NCBI RefSeq assembly: GCF_004799395.1
Contig: NZ_SSMZ01000235.1
Coordinates: 1-41,624 of the forward strand
Direction: 5' to 3'
Origin: Phenylobacterium sp.
GTDB taxonomy: Bacteria > Pseudomonadota > Alphaproteobacteria > Caulobacterales > Caulobacteraceae
Length of the DNA: 41,624 nt
Below, piece after piece: positions 19,536-28,289 of this stretch; the first letter of the stretch is position 1, and each line of letters opens with the position of its first letter. The position numbers and the translations under genes are program-made. The notes below the pieces were generated by a model. It saw only the letters and a program-made list of their open reading frames with translations, ran no database searches and was not told the DNA's origin.

Positions 19536-19922
19536 ATGCACCCCGAAAGCGAAGCCGCCCCGTCCGCGCCTCTGATCCTTCTCATTGAAGACGATGGCTC
19601 GGTTCGCAAGGCGCTCGCCTTCGCCCTGCGCATCGAAGGCTTTCGCCTTGAGGTGCACGCAAGCGCCGAATCCCTGTTGCGGCAGGAGCCTCCGCCGGCG
19701 GCGGCCTGCGTGGTGTTTGACCTGAACCTGCCCGGCGCATCGGGCCTGGAGGCCCTTCAGATCCTGCGCGCGCGGGGTCTGGACTGCCCGGCGCTGCTGA
19801 TCACCACCCAGCCCAAGCCCGCGATCCGGGCCGAGGCCGAGGCGCTCGGCGTCACAATCCTGGAGAAGCCGCTGCTCGGCGGCGCGCTGCCGAGCGCCAT
19901 CCGCGAGCTGCTTTCCCGCTGA
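19536..19922 (+). CDS. Stand-alone receiver-domain protein divergent from fixLJ (FixT-like in design)
   Basis: A 128-residue protein made of a single receiver domain with no output domain. All phosphorylation residues are present: E18-D19-D20, phospho-acceptor D62 (VVFDLNLPGASG), T90 and K111-P112. The start at 19536 is chosen because the domain begins 12 residues later; the open frame extends to 19464, but that stretch is Arg/Pro-rich. Caulobacter crescentus has FixT, a single-domain receiver that inhibits FixL; this gene's place beside fixLJ makes a FixT-like role reasonable. It has two cysteines (58 and 84). As I recall, the iron-sulfur FixT of Caulobacter needs more, so equivalence is unproven. 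It could also be a phosphate sink for FixL. Confidence 0.75.
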   Translation: MHPESEAAPSAPLILLIEDDGSVRKALAFALRIEGFRLEVHASAESLLRQEPPPAAACVVFDLNLPGASGLEALQILRARGLDCPALLITTQPKPAIRAEAEALGVTILEKPLLGGALPSAIRELLSR

Positions 19923-19986
19923 GCGGGCGTGCTTTGCCGCAGGCTTCCCGCTAGGCTCCGCGCAAAATCGCGTCGGAGGGACGCCC

Positions 19987-22371
19987 TTGGGACGACTTCT
20001 AGCGCTGGCCGCCGCCTTGATCGCGGCGGCGGTCATCGCCTGGGCCGATGCGCGGCCGCCGGCGCCCGCGCCGCTTGCGGCGCCGGTCACGGCGTTCTCC
20101 GCCGAACGGGCCATGGCCGACGTGACCGCCATCGCCTCGGTCCCGCACCCTGTCGGTTCGCCCGCCGACCGCGCGGCGCGCGACACCCTGGTGCGTCGTA
20201 TGGCGGCGATGGGCCTCGATCCGCAGGTCCGCAGGGGCGTTGGCGTCGAGCGGCCGAAGTTCGCCCCGAACGTGGTGCTGGGCGGCTACGTGGAGAACAT
20301 CATAGGCGTCCTGCCCGGCCGCGATCACAGCCTGCCGGCCCTCGCGCTGATGGCCCATTATGACAGCGTTCCGGCCTCCACCGGCGCCTCGGATGACGCC
20401 GCGGGCGTCTCAAGCGCCTTGGAGATTGTGCGGGCGATCAAGGCCCGCGGCGCGCCGGCCCGCGACGTGATCGTGCTGATCACCGACGGCGAAGAGGCCG
20501 GCCTGCTGGGCGCCGACGCCTTCTTCCGCACCGATCCCATGGCCGCGCGTGTGGGCTTCGTGATCAATATGGAGGCCCGCGGTTCGGCCGGCCGGGCGCA
20601 GATGTTCCAGACGGGCACGGACAACGGCGGCGCTGTGCGGTTGATGGCGGCGAGCGCAAAGCGACCGCTGGCCTCGTCGCTCACCGGCTTCATCTACCAG
20701 CACATGCCCAACGACACCGACTTCACCGTCTCGCGCCAGGCCGGCGCGCCGGGTCTGAACTACGCCTTTGTCGGCCGCCAGTTCGACTATCACTCGCCGT
20801 CGTCAACGCCCGCCACCCAAGACCGCGCCACCTTGCAGGACATGGGCGACCAGGTGCTGGGGCCGGCCATGGCCATAGCCTTCGCCCCGACCCTGCCGGC
20901 GCGGTCCGGCGACCTCGTCTACGGCCAGACGCCCGGCGGCGTCACCCTGGCCTACCCGCCGCTCGTCGGTTGGGCGATCCTGGCCGGAGCCGCGGCGCTA
21001 TTGGCCTGGGGCGTCGTGCGGGCGCGGAAGATCCAGGCGTTCCCCTGGCTGGACCTAGCGCGCGGCGCCGGGGCGGCGCTGTTCATGCTGACCACCGGCG
21101 CGGCGGTGCTGCATTTCGCGCGCAAGGCCACCGGCGCCGCCATGGGCTTCATGGAACAGAGGTTCCTGCTGGCCCAGGCGCCGCGCTGGGAGATCGCGCT
21201 GTTCCTGCTGGGCGTCGGCGTCCTGCTGGTGGCCGCGACCGAGCTCGCGCGGGGCCGCCGTCTGGTGGCCCTGCTGCCCCTGGCCGCGGGGCTGGCCAGT
21301 TGCCTGTTCGGCGGGCTCGACAAGACGGCCCTCATAGAGGGCGCACTCGGCGTGCTGCTAGCGCTGGCCGCCTATGGACGCCCCGTCAGCCGTCCCGGCG
21401 CCTGGGCCGGCGTCCTGCTGATCAGCCTGGTGCTCGCCGCCGTCGCCCAGGCCGCAGCCCCGACAGCCGCCTTCGTGATCGCCTGGCCCGTGGCCTTGGC
21501 GGCCCTGGCCGCGGCGGTGACGGCCGCCGGCGCCCACCGTGGAAGCGGCGCGCTGCTCATCCTGGCGCTGTCGGGGACCGTGGGCCTGGCCTTCGCCGCG
21601 GACTTCGCCCACCCGGCCTACCTCAGCCTGGATCTGCCGGAGCTGCTGGTGCTGCCTCTGTTGATGGCCGCGCTCGCCGCCTGGCCCCTGGCCCAGACTG
21701 ATGAGGGCGCCCCGCCCGCGCGCCTCTTCGGCGTGGTGCTGATCTTGGCGGGCCTCGCGGTCACCCTCTCCGTGCGTCTCAATCATCCCTATGACGCGCG
21801 CCATCCCCAGGCGACCGAGATCGCCTACGAGGTCGATCAGGACGCCCGCAAGGCCTGGCGGGTCAGCTCCACGCCCGACCTGCCAGCCTGGTCGGCGGCG
21901 GCGCTGAAGGGCGGCGGCGGCGCGATCGGCAAACGTCCGAGCGGACGGCGCGAGGTCCTGAGGGACGCCGCGCCCGCGGCCTATGTCGAGGCGCCGGCGC
22001 CAAAGATCACGCTCGCCAGGCAGCCCGACGGCCAGCTTCGGCTGCACATCGAACCGCCAGCGGGGGTCCGGGTCCTGGACCTGAGGCTCACCGCCGACAC
22101 GGCCGCCACCATCACCGCCATCGGCGGCGCGGCCCTGCAGATGCCGATGAAGCCTGGCGGCGACACCCTTCTACGATGGAGCTCGGTCCAGCCCGGCTTC
22201 GACCTGGTGATCCGGCCGGGCGGCCCGGGCAAACTGAAGGCGGAATACGCCGCGACCCTGGAGCAGTGGCCCTCTGGCGTCGCCCCGCTGCCGCCGCGCC
22301 CCGCCCACGTGATGCCTTTCGACCTTTCGGACTCCACCGTGTTCGAAGGCGTGCGCCACTTTACCTGGTGA
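19987..22371 (+). CDS. M28 family zinc aminopeptidase-like membrane protein
   Basis: A 794-residue protein with an N-terminal signal anchor (LLALAAALIAAAVIAW), an M28 peptidase domain (about 30-300) and a C-terminal half with about eight or nine TM helices followed by a soluble domain. Zinc-ligand motifs are intact: H124 in MAHYDS, D136 in GASDDAAG, and E169-E170 in DGEEAGLLGAD; MEARGSAG supplies the next conserved block. The start is TTG at 19987 with a GGAGG Shine-Dalgarno 8 bp upstream. The fusion of an M28 domain to a polytopic membrane region resembles the layout of eukaryotic Fxna-like peptidases, so the catalytic domain probably faces the periplasm. The substrate is unknown. Confidence 0.88.
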   Translation: MGRLLALAAALIAAAVIAWADARPPAPAPLAAPVTAFSAERAMADVTAIASVPHPVGSPADRAARDTLVRRMAAMGLDPQVRRGVGVERPKFAPNVVLGGYVENIIGVLPGRDHSLPALALMAHYDSVPASTGASDDAAGVSSALEIVRAIKARGAPARDVIVLITDGEEAGLLGADAFFRTDPMAARVGFVINMEARGSAGRAQMFQTGTDNGGAVRLMAASAKRPLASSLTGFIYQHMPNDTDFTVSRQAGAPGLNYAFVGRQFDYHSPSSTPATQDRATLQDMGDQVLGPAMAIAFAPTLPARSGDLVYGQTPGGVTLAYPPLVGWAILAGAAALLAWGVVRARKIQAFPWLDLARGAGAALFMLTTGAAVLHFARKATGAAMGFMEQRFLLAQAPRWEIALFLLGVGVLLVAATELARGRRLVALLPLAAGLASCLFGGLDKTALIEGALGVLLALAAYGRPVSRPGAWAGVLLISLVLAAVAQAAAPTAAFVIAWPVALAALAAAVTAAGAHRGSGALLILALSGTVGLAFAADFAHPAYLSLDLPELLVLPLLMAALAAWPLAQTDEGAPPARLFGVVLILAGLAVTLSVRLNHPYDARHPQATEIAYEVDQDARKAWRVSSTPDLPAWSAAALKGGGGAIGKRPSGRREVLRDAAPAAYVEAPAPKITLARQPDGQLRLHIEPPAGVRVLDLRLTADTAATITAIGGAALQMPMKPGGDTLLRWSSVQPGFDLVIRPGGPGKLKAEYAATLEQWPSGVAPLPPRPAHVMPFDLSDSTVFEGVRHFTW

Positions 22372-22410
22372 AGCTTTTCCTCTTCGGCCGGCCGGGCTAA
22401 GCCGCCGCCC

Positions 22411-22761
22411 ATGAGCGACGTCATCATCTATCACAACCCCAACTGCGGGACGTCCCGCAACACCCTGACCCTCCTGCGCGAGAACGGTGTCGAGCCCACG
22501 GTCGTCGAATACCTCAAGGCCGGCTGGACCCGCCCGCAGCTGGAGGGCCTGCTGCAGCAGATCGGAAAGTCGGCGCATGACGTACTGCGGGTGCGCGGCA
22601 CCCAGGCGCACGAACTGGGTCTGACCGACCCCAACGCCTCCGACGCCGCCCTGATCGCTGCGATGATCCTCGATCCCGTCCTGGTGGAACGGCCGATCGT
22701 CGTCACACCCAAGGGCGCGGCCCTGTGCCGCCCGGCGGACCTGGTCCTGACCCTGCTTTAG
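22411..22761 (+). CDS. arsC: Glutaredoxin-dependent arsenate reductase ArsC
   Basis: ArsC reduces arsenate to arsenite using glutathione and glutaredoxin. The 116-residue protein follows the E. coli plasmid-type enzyme closely, with the same numbering for every key residue: nucleophile C12 in NPNCGTSRN and anion-binding arginines R60, R94 (ERPIVVTPKG) and R107 (LCRPADLV). It stands alone: no arsR, arsB, acr3 or arsH is present, so a full arsenic operon is not seen here and housekeeping or distantly encoded partners are implied. It lies 39 bp after the M28 peptidase gene. Confidence 0.95.
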   Translation: MSDVIIYHNPNCGTSRNTLTLLRENGVEPTVVEYLKAGWTRPQLEGLLQQIGKSAHDVLRVRGTQAHELGLTDPNASDAALIAAMILDPVLVERPIVVTPKGAALCRPADLVLTLL

Positions 22762-22895
22762 GCCCGCGCGGCAAATCGCCCAAGCGCGCCCGGCGCCATC
22801 TTTCCGCCGCCGAAACTACGGCCTCCTGAGGCTCGTCGGGAACTTGGCTTTGTCAGCCGCAGGCCTTACCAGACCTGCTGCAGCCTGGGGGCAAG

Positions 22896-24251
22896 ATGCG
22901 ACCTATCGATCTGTGGCGGGCCGGCCCTGCGCGCGCCCCTTACGTCTGGGCCGGCGCGGCTGCGGCTGTCGGCCTGGCGATCGGGGGCGGCGTGGCGGTC
23001 ACCCAGCGCGCACCGAACCTGCCTGCGCCGCTCGACACCACCGCCGTCGCGGCCCTGCAGAACAATGCCTTCACCCACGCCGCGATCCAACCGGGCCTGG
23101 CCGCCCCGCAGAGCGTGCCGGTCAAGCTGCAGCGCGGCGAGACCCTGGAGGCCGCCGTGCGCCGCGCCGGCGTCGGTCCCGCCGAAGCGCAGCTCGTCGT
23201 GGCCATGCTGTCCAAGGCCATGGACACCGTCCACCTGAAGGCCGGCCTGGCGATCGATGCAGCCATCGCCCAGCCCCGCGCCGCCGGCGCCGGACGCGGC
23301 GAGGCCCGGCTGATCGGGCTTTCCCTGCGCACCGGCCCGGCCAGCGCCATCACCATATCGCGCAGTTTCGACGGCGCGCTGCGTCTGCGTGAGCTGGACG
23401 AGAAGCTGCGCGACGAGACCACGGTGGCCGACGGCGCCATCGAAGGTTCGCTCTACGAAAGCGCCGAGCGCATCGGGGCCACGCCGCAGATCACCACCGA
23501 GGTGGCCAAGCTCTTCTCCCACCGCCTGGACTTCCAGCGCGATATCCAGCCGGGCGACGCCTTCCGGCTGATCTTCGACCGCAAAGTCACCGAGGCGGGC
23601 CGCACGGTGGAGGCCGGCGACCTGCAGTACGCCGAGCTGCACGGCGTGAAGTTCTACCGGTTCGCGCGCGGGAACGACGTGGAGTATTTTGACGAGTTCG
23701 GTAAGAACATCAAAGGCTTCCTGCTACACACACCGATCGACGGGGCGCACATCACCTCGCTGTTCGGAATGCGCAAGCACCCGATCCTCGGTTACACTCG
23801 CGCCCACCAGGGTATCGACTTCGGCGCCGGCTGGGGTACGCCGATCCTGGCCGCCGGCGATGGTGTCGTGGCCCAGGCCGGCCCGTGGGGAGGCTATGGC
23901 AACTGGCTGCGCATCCGCCATTCCGAAGGCTGGGACACCGGCTATGGCCACATCTCCCGGTACGCCACGGGCATCCACCCGGGCGTTCACGTCCACCAAG
24001 GCCAGGTGGTGGCCTATGTGGGCGCCACGGGCCTCGCGACCGGCCCACACCTCCACTACGAAATCTGGAAGGACGGCCAGCGGGTGAACCCGATCGGCGC
24101 CAAGGTGCCGCAGGGCACCGTGCTGGCCGGCGCGGAACTGGCGAGCTTCAGGACCCAGAAAGCGCAGATCGACGCCCTGCTCGCCACCGGTGCGCCGCGC
24201 GCCCTGGCGGTCGCCGACAGCGGGCGCGGATCGGCTAGCCTGCAACGCTAG
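22896..24251 (+). CDS. M23 (LytM-type) peptidoglycan endopeptidase, membrane-anchored
   Basis: A 451-residue protein with an N-terminal anchor (about residues 16-36, PYVWAGAAAAVGLAIGGG), a periplasmic region that includes a LysM/OapA-like segment (SVPVKLQRGETLEAAVRRAG) and a C-terminal M23 domain (about 285-410). The zinc site is complete: H304-Q-G-I-D308 and H385-L-H387 (GPHLHYEIWKDG). The presence of all ligands suggests an active DD-endopeptidase that cleaves peptide cross-links rather than a degenerate EnvC/NlpD-like amidase activator. The ATG at 22896 follows a GGGGGCAAG sequence. Confidence 0.9.
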   Translation: MRPIDLWRAGPARAPYVWAGAAAAVGLAIGGGVAVTQRAPNLPAPLDTTAVAALQNNAFTHAAIQPGLAAPQSVPVKLQRGETLEAAVRRAGVGPAEAQLVVAMLSKAMDTVHLKAGLAIDAAIAQPRAAGAGRGEARLIGLSLRTGPASAITISRSFDGALRLRELDEKLRDETTVADGAIEGSLYESAERIGATPQITTEVAKLFSHRLDFQRDIQPGDAFRLIFDRKVTEAGRTVEAGDLQYAELHGVKFYRFARGNDVEYFDEFGKNIKGFLLHTPIDGAHITSLFGMRKHPILGYTRAHQGIDFGAGWGTPILAAGDGVVAQAGPWGGYGNWLRIRHSEGWDTGYGHISRYATGIHPGVHVHQGQVVAYVGATGLATGPHLHYEIWKDGQRVNPIGAKVPQGTVLAGAELASFRTQKAQIDALLATGAPRALAVADSGRGSASLQR

Positions 24252-24278
24252 GCCCAGCTTGGCCGTTGGGAGGAGACG

Positions 24279-25091
24279 ATGGCCTCGAAGCTGACGATCC
24301 ACTACGCGACCCTGGCGCGCCAGGCGTCCCAGGCCTGGCCCGAGGGCGCCGACGTCGACAATCTCAACGACCTCTTGCGGATGCTCGGCCGCTGGCGCAC
24401 CCGGATGCTGGCCAACACCCATATCCACCACCACGGTCCGGTGATCACCGGTGGGCCTTTCGCCGGCATGAAGTACCTCGACACCACCACCGAAGGCGCG
24501 CTGATCCCACGCCTGCTGGGGACCTACGAGAGCGAGCTGCACCCTTATCTTGCGAAGTTGGAGGCGGGCGGCCTGGACTGCGTGATCGATGTGGGCTGCG
24601 CCGAGGGCTACTACGCCGTGGGCCTGGCGCGCGCCATGCCGGGGGTCACCGTCTACGCCTACGACACCGAAGAGGCGGCGCGGATGAAGTGTGCAGAGCT
24701 GGCGTCGATCAACGGGGTCGCCGATCGGGTGATCATCGGCGGGGAGTTCCCCCCGGACGGCTTCGAGGCCTTCGCCGGGCGCCGCGCCCTGGTGATCGTG
24801 GACACCGAGGGCGCCGAGGTCGACATCCTGCAGCCCGCGCTGAGCCCCGCGCTGGCCCGCATGAACGTCATCGTCGAGACCCACGACCTCTATCGCCAAG
24901 GCGCCCTGGCCACGATGCTCGAGCGCTTTGGCCCGACCCACGACATCGTCCGCGTCGACCAGGCGGTGAAGGTGTTCGACATGCCGCCTTGGCTGGCCGA
25001 GTTGCCGCACCTGGACCAGTTGCTTGCGGTCTGGGAGTGGCGCGCGAGGCCGACACCCTGGCTGGTGATGACGCCCCGCGCGTCGGTTTGA
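24279..25091 (+). CDS. SAM-dependent methyltransferase (FkbM-like)
   Basis: A 270-residue class I methyltransferase. Motif I is D104-V-G-C-A-E-G-Y-Y, followed by VYAYDTEEAARM, where the acidic residue would bind the SAM ribose. VIVDTEGAEVDIL is the D-x-E-G-A-E block typical of FkbM-family O-methyltransferases, and NVIVETHD follows it. The N-terminal 95 residues have no recognised domain. It starts 27 bp after the M23 peptidase stop, with GGGAGGAG upstream, so co-transcription is likely. The acceptor could be a glycan or small molecule; the sequence does not say. Confidence 0.8.
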   Translation: MASKLTIHYATLARQASQAWPEGADVDNLNDLLRMLGRWRTRMLANTHIHHHGPVITGGPFAGMKYLDTTTEGALIPRLLGTYESELHPYLAKLEAGGLDCVIDVGCAEGYYAVGLARAMPGVTVYAYDTEEAARMKCAELASINGVADRVIIGGEFPPDGFEAFAGRRALVIVDTEGAEVDILQPALSPALARMNVIVETHDLYRQGALATMLERFGPTHDIVRVDQAVKVFDMPPWLAELPHLDQLLAVWEWRARPTPWLVMTPRASV

Positions 25092-25135
25092 TCCAACTCA
25101 AGGCGGGCCCCGGCGGAAGGGGCTTTCCTAGCGCA

Positions 25136-25488
25136 ATGCACAAGTTGCGCTCCATCATCGCCCTCAGCTTGCTTCTCGCCGCCACGGCGGTCCAGGCTCA
25201 GTCCGACCCCGTCCCACGCGGGCGTCTGCTGACACAACGCCATTGCGCGGGATGCCATGCCATTGGTCGCGACGGCAAAAGCCCCAACGCGGGCGCGCCC
25301 CGTTCCGCGACCTGAACGCCCGCTATCCCATCGACAGCCTCGGCGAGGCGCTGGCGGAGGGCATCCTGACCGGCCAGGCCGCCGAGGCGGTCGCCGCGCC
25401 GCCCGCCAGCGACCAGACGGTCGGGATCCGGCCTGTCTCTTCAACTCTAGACAGCGCTGCTTGCGCTTCGGCGCGCCCGGTCGTTTGA
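25136..25488 (+). pseudogene. Frameshifted, 3'-degraded c-type cytochrome
   Basis: The ATG at 25136 has GGAAGGGG upstream and starts a good signal peptide (LRSIIALSLLLAATAVQAQ), followed by the heme-binding motif C-A-G-C-H in RHCAGCHAIGRDGKSP. The frame then stops at 25313-25315. Homologous text continues in the next frame as APFRDLNARYPIDSLGEALAEGILTG, as expected for small class I cytochromes of the form GAPPFRDL; one extra C in the run CCCC at about 25299 would restore the reading. After ILTG the methionine-ligand region (normally around H-P-x-M-P) is missing, and the sequence to the stop at 25486-25488 is unrelated. A sequencing error could explain the frameshift but not the lost 3' end. 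Confidence 0.75.
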
Positions 25489-25493
25489 TGTCG

Positions 25494-25523
25494 CCACGGC
25501 CCGCGAAGAGGCCGTGGAGGAAG
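25494..25523 (+). promoter_or_regulatory. Hairpin overlapping the Shine-Dalgarno of the carboxylesterase gene
   Basis: CCACGGCC at 25494-25501 pairs perfectly with GGCCGTGG at 25510-25517 around an 8-nt loop. The right arm shares two bases with the Shine-Dalgarno GGAGGAAG at 25516-25523, five bases before the ATG at 25528. It may end upstream transcription or limit ribosome access; there is no T-tract. Confidence 0.4.
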
Positions 25524-25527
25524 CAAG

Positions 25528-27039
25528 ATGGCGGACGACCTGACCCATGCGCCCCTGACCCGGACGGACGTCGTCACCACGTCCAACGGGCCCGTCCGAG
25601 GCTACGTCGAGGACGGCCTGGATGTGTTCAAGGGTCTCCGTTACGGCGCGCCACCCATGGGCCTCGCCCGCTTCAAGCCGCCCGCCCGTCCGGCCGCCTG
25701 GAGGGAGCCGGCCGACGCCGTGGCCTATGGCGCGCCGGCCATCCAGTCGGGCCTCGCGCCCGGCGAGCGGCGCACCTCGCCCGGCGATCCGCCCGCCCCC
25801 GACGAGCCCGCTTCCAGCGAGGATTGCCTGTTCCTCAACGTCTGGACGCCAGGCCTCGACGATCACGCGCGGCCGGTGATGGTCTGGCTGCATGGCGGCG
25901 GCTTCGCCAACGGCTCCGGCGGCGCGGCCATGTACGACGGCGGCGCGCTGGCCCGGAAGGGCGACGTGGTCACCGTGACAGTGAACCATCGGCTGAACGT
26001 CTTCGGCTACCTGCACCTGGGCGAGGTGTTCGGCCCGGCCTATGCCCAATCCGGGATCGCCGGCATGCTGGACATCGTGCAGGCGCTGGAATGGGTTCGC
26101 GACAATATCGCGGTCCTCGGCGGCGACCCGGCCAACGTCACCATCTTCGGGGAAAGCGGCGGCGGCTGGAAGGTGAGCCTCCTGATGGCCATGCCGCCGG
26201 CCCGCGGCCTCTTCGCCAAGGCCGTGATCCAGTCCGGTCCCGGCCTCACCGGCAAGCGCGTCGCCGACGCCGACAAGGTCACCCGGCAACTGCTGGCCGA
26301 CCTCGGCGCCGACACCCCGGAGAAACTCGCAGCGCTCTCCACGGAGACCATCAGCCAGGCCAGCGTGAAGGTCCCGGGTGAGCTCATGCGGCTCTACACC
26401 CCGGTGGTCGACGGGACGGTCCTGCCGCGCGACCCGTTCGAGCCGGACGCCTCGCCGCTCAACGCCGACGTGCCGGTGCTGATCGGCACCAACAAGGACG
26501 AGTCGACCCTCTTCATGCTGGGCCACCCGAAGTTCGGCGCCTTCGACGAGGATGACCTGGCCAAGCACGCCAAGGCCCAGGCCGGCGCCAAGGCCGGGCC
26601 GCTGGTGGCCGCGCTGCGCGCCGCCTACCCCGACTACAATCCGACCCACCTGGCGTCCGGTGTCGGCACGGCCGTCGGCATGTGGGCCGGCTCGATCAAG
26701 CTCGCCGAGCGCAAAGCCGCGCAGAAGGCCGCGCCGGTCTGGATGTACATGCTGACCTGGGAGACCCCGGTCGCGAAGGGCCGCCTGCGCACGCCCCATG
26801 CGCTTGAGATCCCGCTGGTCTTCGACAACGTCGAGAAGGCCCGCAATTTCGTCGGCCGCGGCGACGAACCCCAGGTGGTCGCCGACCAGATGTCCGACGC
26901 CTGGCTGGCCTTCGCCAGGACCGGCGATCCGGGTTGGCCGGCCTACGACGCCAGGACGCGCGCGACCAAGCTCTTCGACCTCGAGAGCCGGGTCGTCAGC
27001 GACCCGCTCCCCGAGGTGCGCAAGGCGCTGTTCGCCTAG
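25528..27039 (+). CDS. Type B carboxylesterase
   Basis: A 503-residue alpha/beta hydrolase of the carboxylesterase/lipase type B family. The family patterns EDCLFLNVWTP and MVWLHGGGFANGSG (oxyanion hole) are clear. The triad is S210 in G-E-S-G-G-G, E325 in GTNKDEST and H424 in RTPHALEIPLVFDN. The nucleophile motif is normally GESAGG; the glycine after serine here is unusual but compatible with activity. No signal peptide is seen, so the enzyme is probably cytoplasmic. Its stop shares the tetranucleotide CTAG with the stop of the convergent alcohol dehydrogenase. Natural substrate unknown. Confidence 0.92.
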   Translation: MADDLTHAPLTRTDVVTTSNGPVRGYVEDGLDVFKGLRYGAPPMGLARFKPPARPAAWREPADAVAYGAPAIQSGLAPGERRTSPGDPPAPDEPASSEDCLFLNVWTPGLDDHARPVMVWLHGGGFANGSGGAAMYDGGALARKGDVVTVTVNHRLNVFGYLHLGEVFGPAYAQSGIAGMLDIVQALEWVRDNIAVLGGDPANVTIFGESGGGWKVSLLMAMPPARGLFAKAVIQSGPGLTGKRVADADKVTRQLLADLGADTPEKLAALSTETISQASVKVPGELMRLYTPVVDGTVLPRDPFEPDASPLNADVPVLIGTNKDESTLFMLGHPKFGAFDEDDLAKHAKAQAGAKAGPLVAALRAAYPDYNPTHLASGVGTAVGMWAGSIKLAERKAAQKAAPVWMYMLTWETPVAKGRLRTPHALEIPLVFDNVEKARNFVGRGDEPQVVADQMSDAWLAFARTGDPGWPAYDARTRATKLFDLESRVVSDPLPEVRKALFA

Positions 27040-28121
27040 GCGTCGAAGACGATCACGGACCGGGCCAATTCGCCCTTTTTCATATCCTCGAAGCCCTCGT
27101 TGACCTGCTCCAGCTTGATGCGCTGGGAGATCATCTGGTCGAGCTTCAGCTTGCCGCTCATGTAGAAATCCACGAACCGCGGCATGTCGACGGGGAAGCG
27201 GTTGGAGCCCATCAGCGAGCCCTGCAGCTTCTTCTCGCCGAGGAAGGCCGCGCCCATGATCGAGACCATCTGGCCGACCGGGATCATGCCGATGATGTTC
27301 GCCGTGCCGCCGCGGCGCAGCATGTTGAAGGCCTGCTCGGCGGTCTTGGCCAGGCCGATGGCCTCGAACGCGTGGTGCACGCCGCCCTTGGTCATCTCGA
27401 TCACTTCCTTGACCGCGTCGGTCTGGGAGGCGTCGACGAAGTCGGTGGCGCCGAACTCCATGGCGAGGTTGCCCTTGGAGGCCGTGGTGTCGATGGCGAT
27501 GATCCGGGCGGCGCCGGCGATCGCTGCGCCGTTGATCGCCGAGAGACCCACGCCGCCGCAGCCGATCACCGCCACCGTCTCGCCGGGCCGCACGTTTGAG
27601 GTGTGGATCGCCGCGCCAACGCCGGTGGTCACCGAGCAGCCGATCAGGGCGGCGCGGTCGAGCGGCATGTCCGGACGGATCGCCACGCAGGCGTGCTCGT
27701 GGATCAACATCTGCTCGGCGAAGGACGACAGGTTCAGGAACTGCATCATCGGGCCGTTGGGGGCCGACAGGCGCGGTTCATCCTCCTTGCCACGCTTGGT
27801 CTCGGGCGAGACGCACAGGCTCATGTGGCCGGTCAGGCAGAACTCGCAGTGGCCGCAGAAGGCCGACAGGCAGGTGATCACGTGATCGCCCGGCTTCACG
27901 GTGCGGACTTCGGATCCGACCTGTTCCACGACACCGGCGCTCTCGTGGCCCAGAACGGCGGGCAGCGGATGCGGATAGGAGCCTTGCATGAAGTGCAGGT
28001 CGGAGTGGCAGAGGCCGGCGGCGGCGGTGCGGATCAGCACCTCGTGCGGGCCGGGCTTGTTGATCTGGACTTGCTCGATCTGAAGCGGTTGGCCCACTTC
28101 GCGCAGCACGGCGGCCTTCAT
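27036..28121 (-). CDS. Zinc-dependent alcohol dehydrogenase (MDR superfamily)
   Basis: A 361-residue medium-chain dehydrogenase. Catalytic zinc ligands are C38 (GLCHSDLHF) and H59-E60 (VLGHESAG); the structural zinc site has C89, C92, C95 and C103 in CGHCEFCLTGHMSLC. The Rossmann glycine motif GCGGVGLSAINGA and the acidic residue in ARIIAIDT point to NAD(H). Length and four-cysteine lobe match the class III-like and mycothiol-type branch of the superfamily, but the substrate cannot be read. It converges with the carboxylesterase, with a 4-bp overlap. Confidence 0.92.
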   Translation of the reverse strand: MKAAVLREVGQPLQIEQVQINKPGPHEVLIRTAAAGLCHSDLHFMQGSYPHPLPAVLGHESAGVVEQVGSEVRTVKPGDHVITCLSAFCGHCEFCLTGHMSLCVSPETKRGKEDEPRLSAPNGPMMQFLNLSSFAEQMLIHEHACVAIRPDMPLDRAALIGCSVTTGVGAAIHTSNVRPGETVAVIGCGGVGLSAINGAAIAGAARIIAIDTTASKGNLAMEFGATDFVDASQTDAVKEVIEMTKGGVHHAFEAIGLAKTAEQAFNMLRRGGTANIIGMIPVGQMVSIMGAAFLGEKKLQGSLMGSNRFPVDMPRFVDFYMSGKLKLDQMISQRIKLEQVNEGFEDMKKGELARSVIVFDA

Positions 28122-28289
28122 GGCGGGTTCCCTAGGTTTGGAGCCCGTGGACCGGGCCTTCGCGGGAAAGCCTTATCGCCGATCAGATGGGGCGGCCAAG
28201 GGCTTTCGCCGCAACCCCGCCCAAAAGCCCGCCTCACCTGACGTATAAGGAATCGACAGCCTGACCCGGGAGCCGCAAGACAGGTGTTG

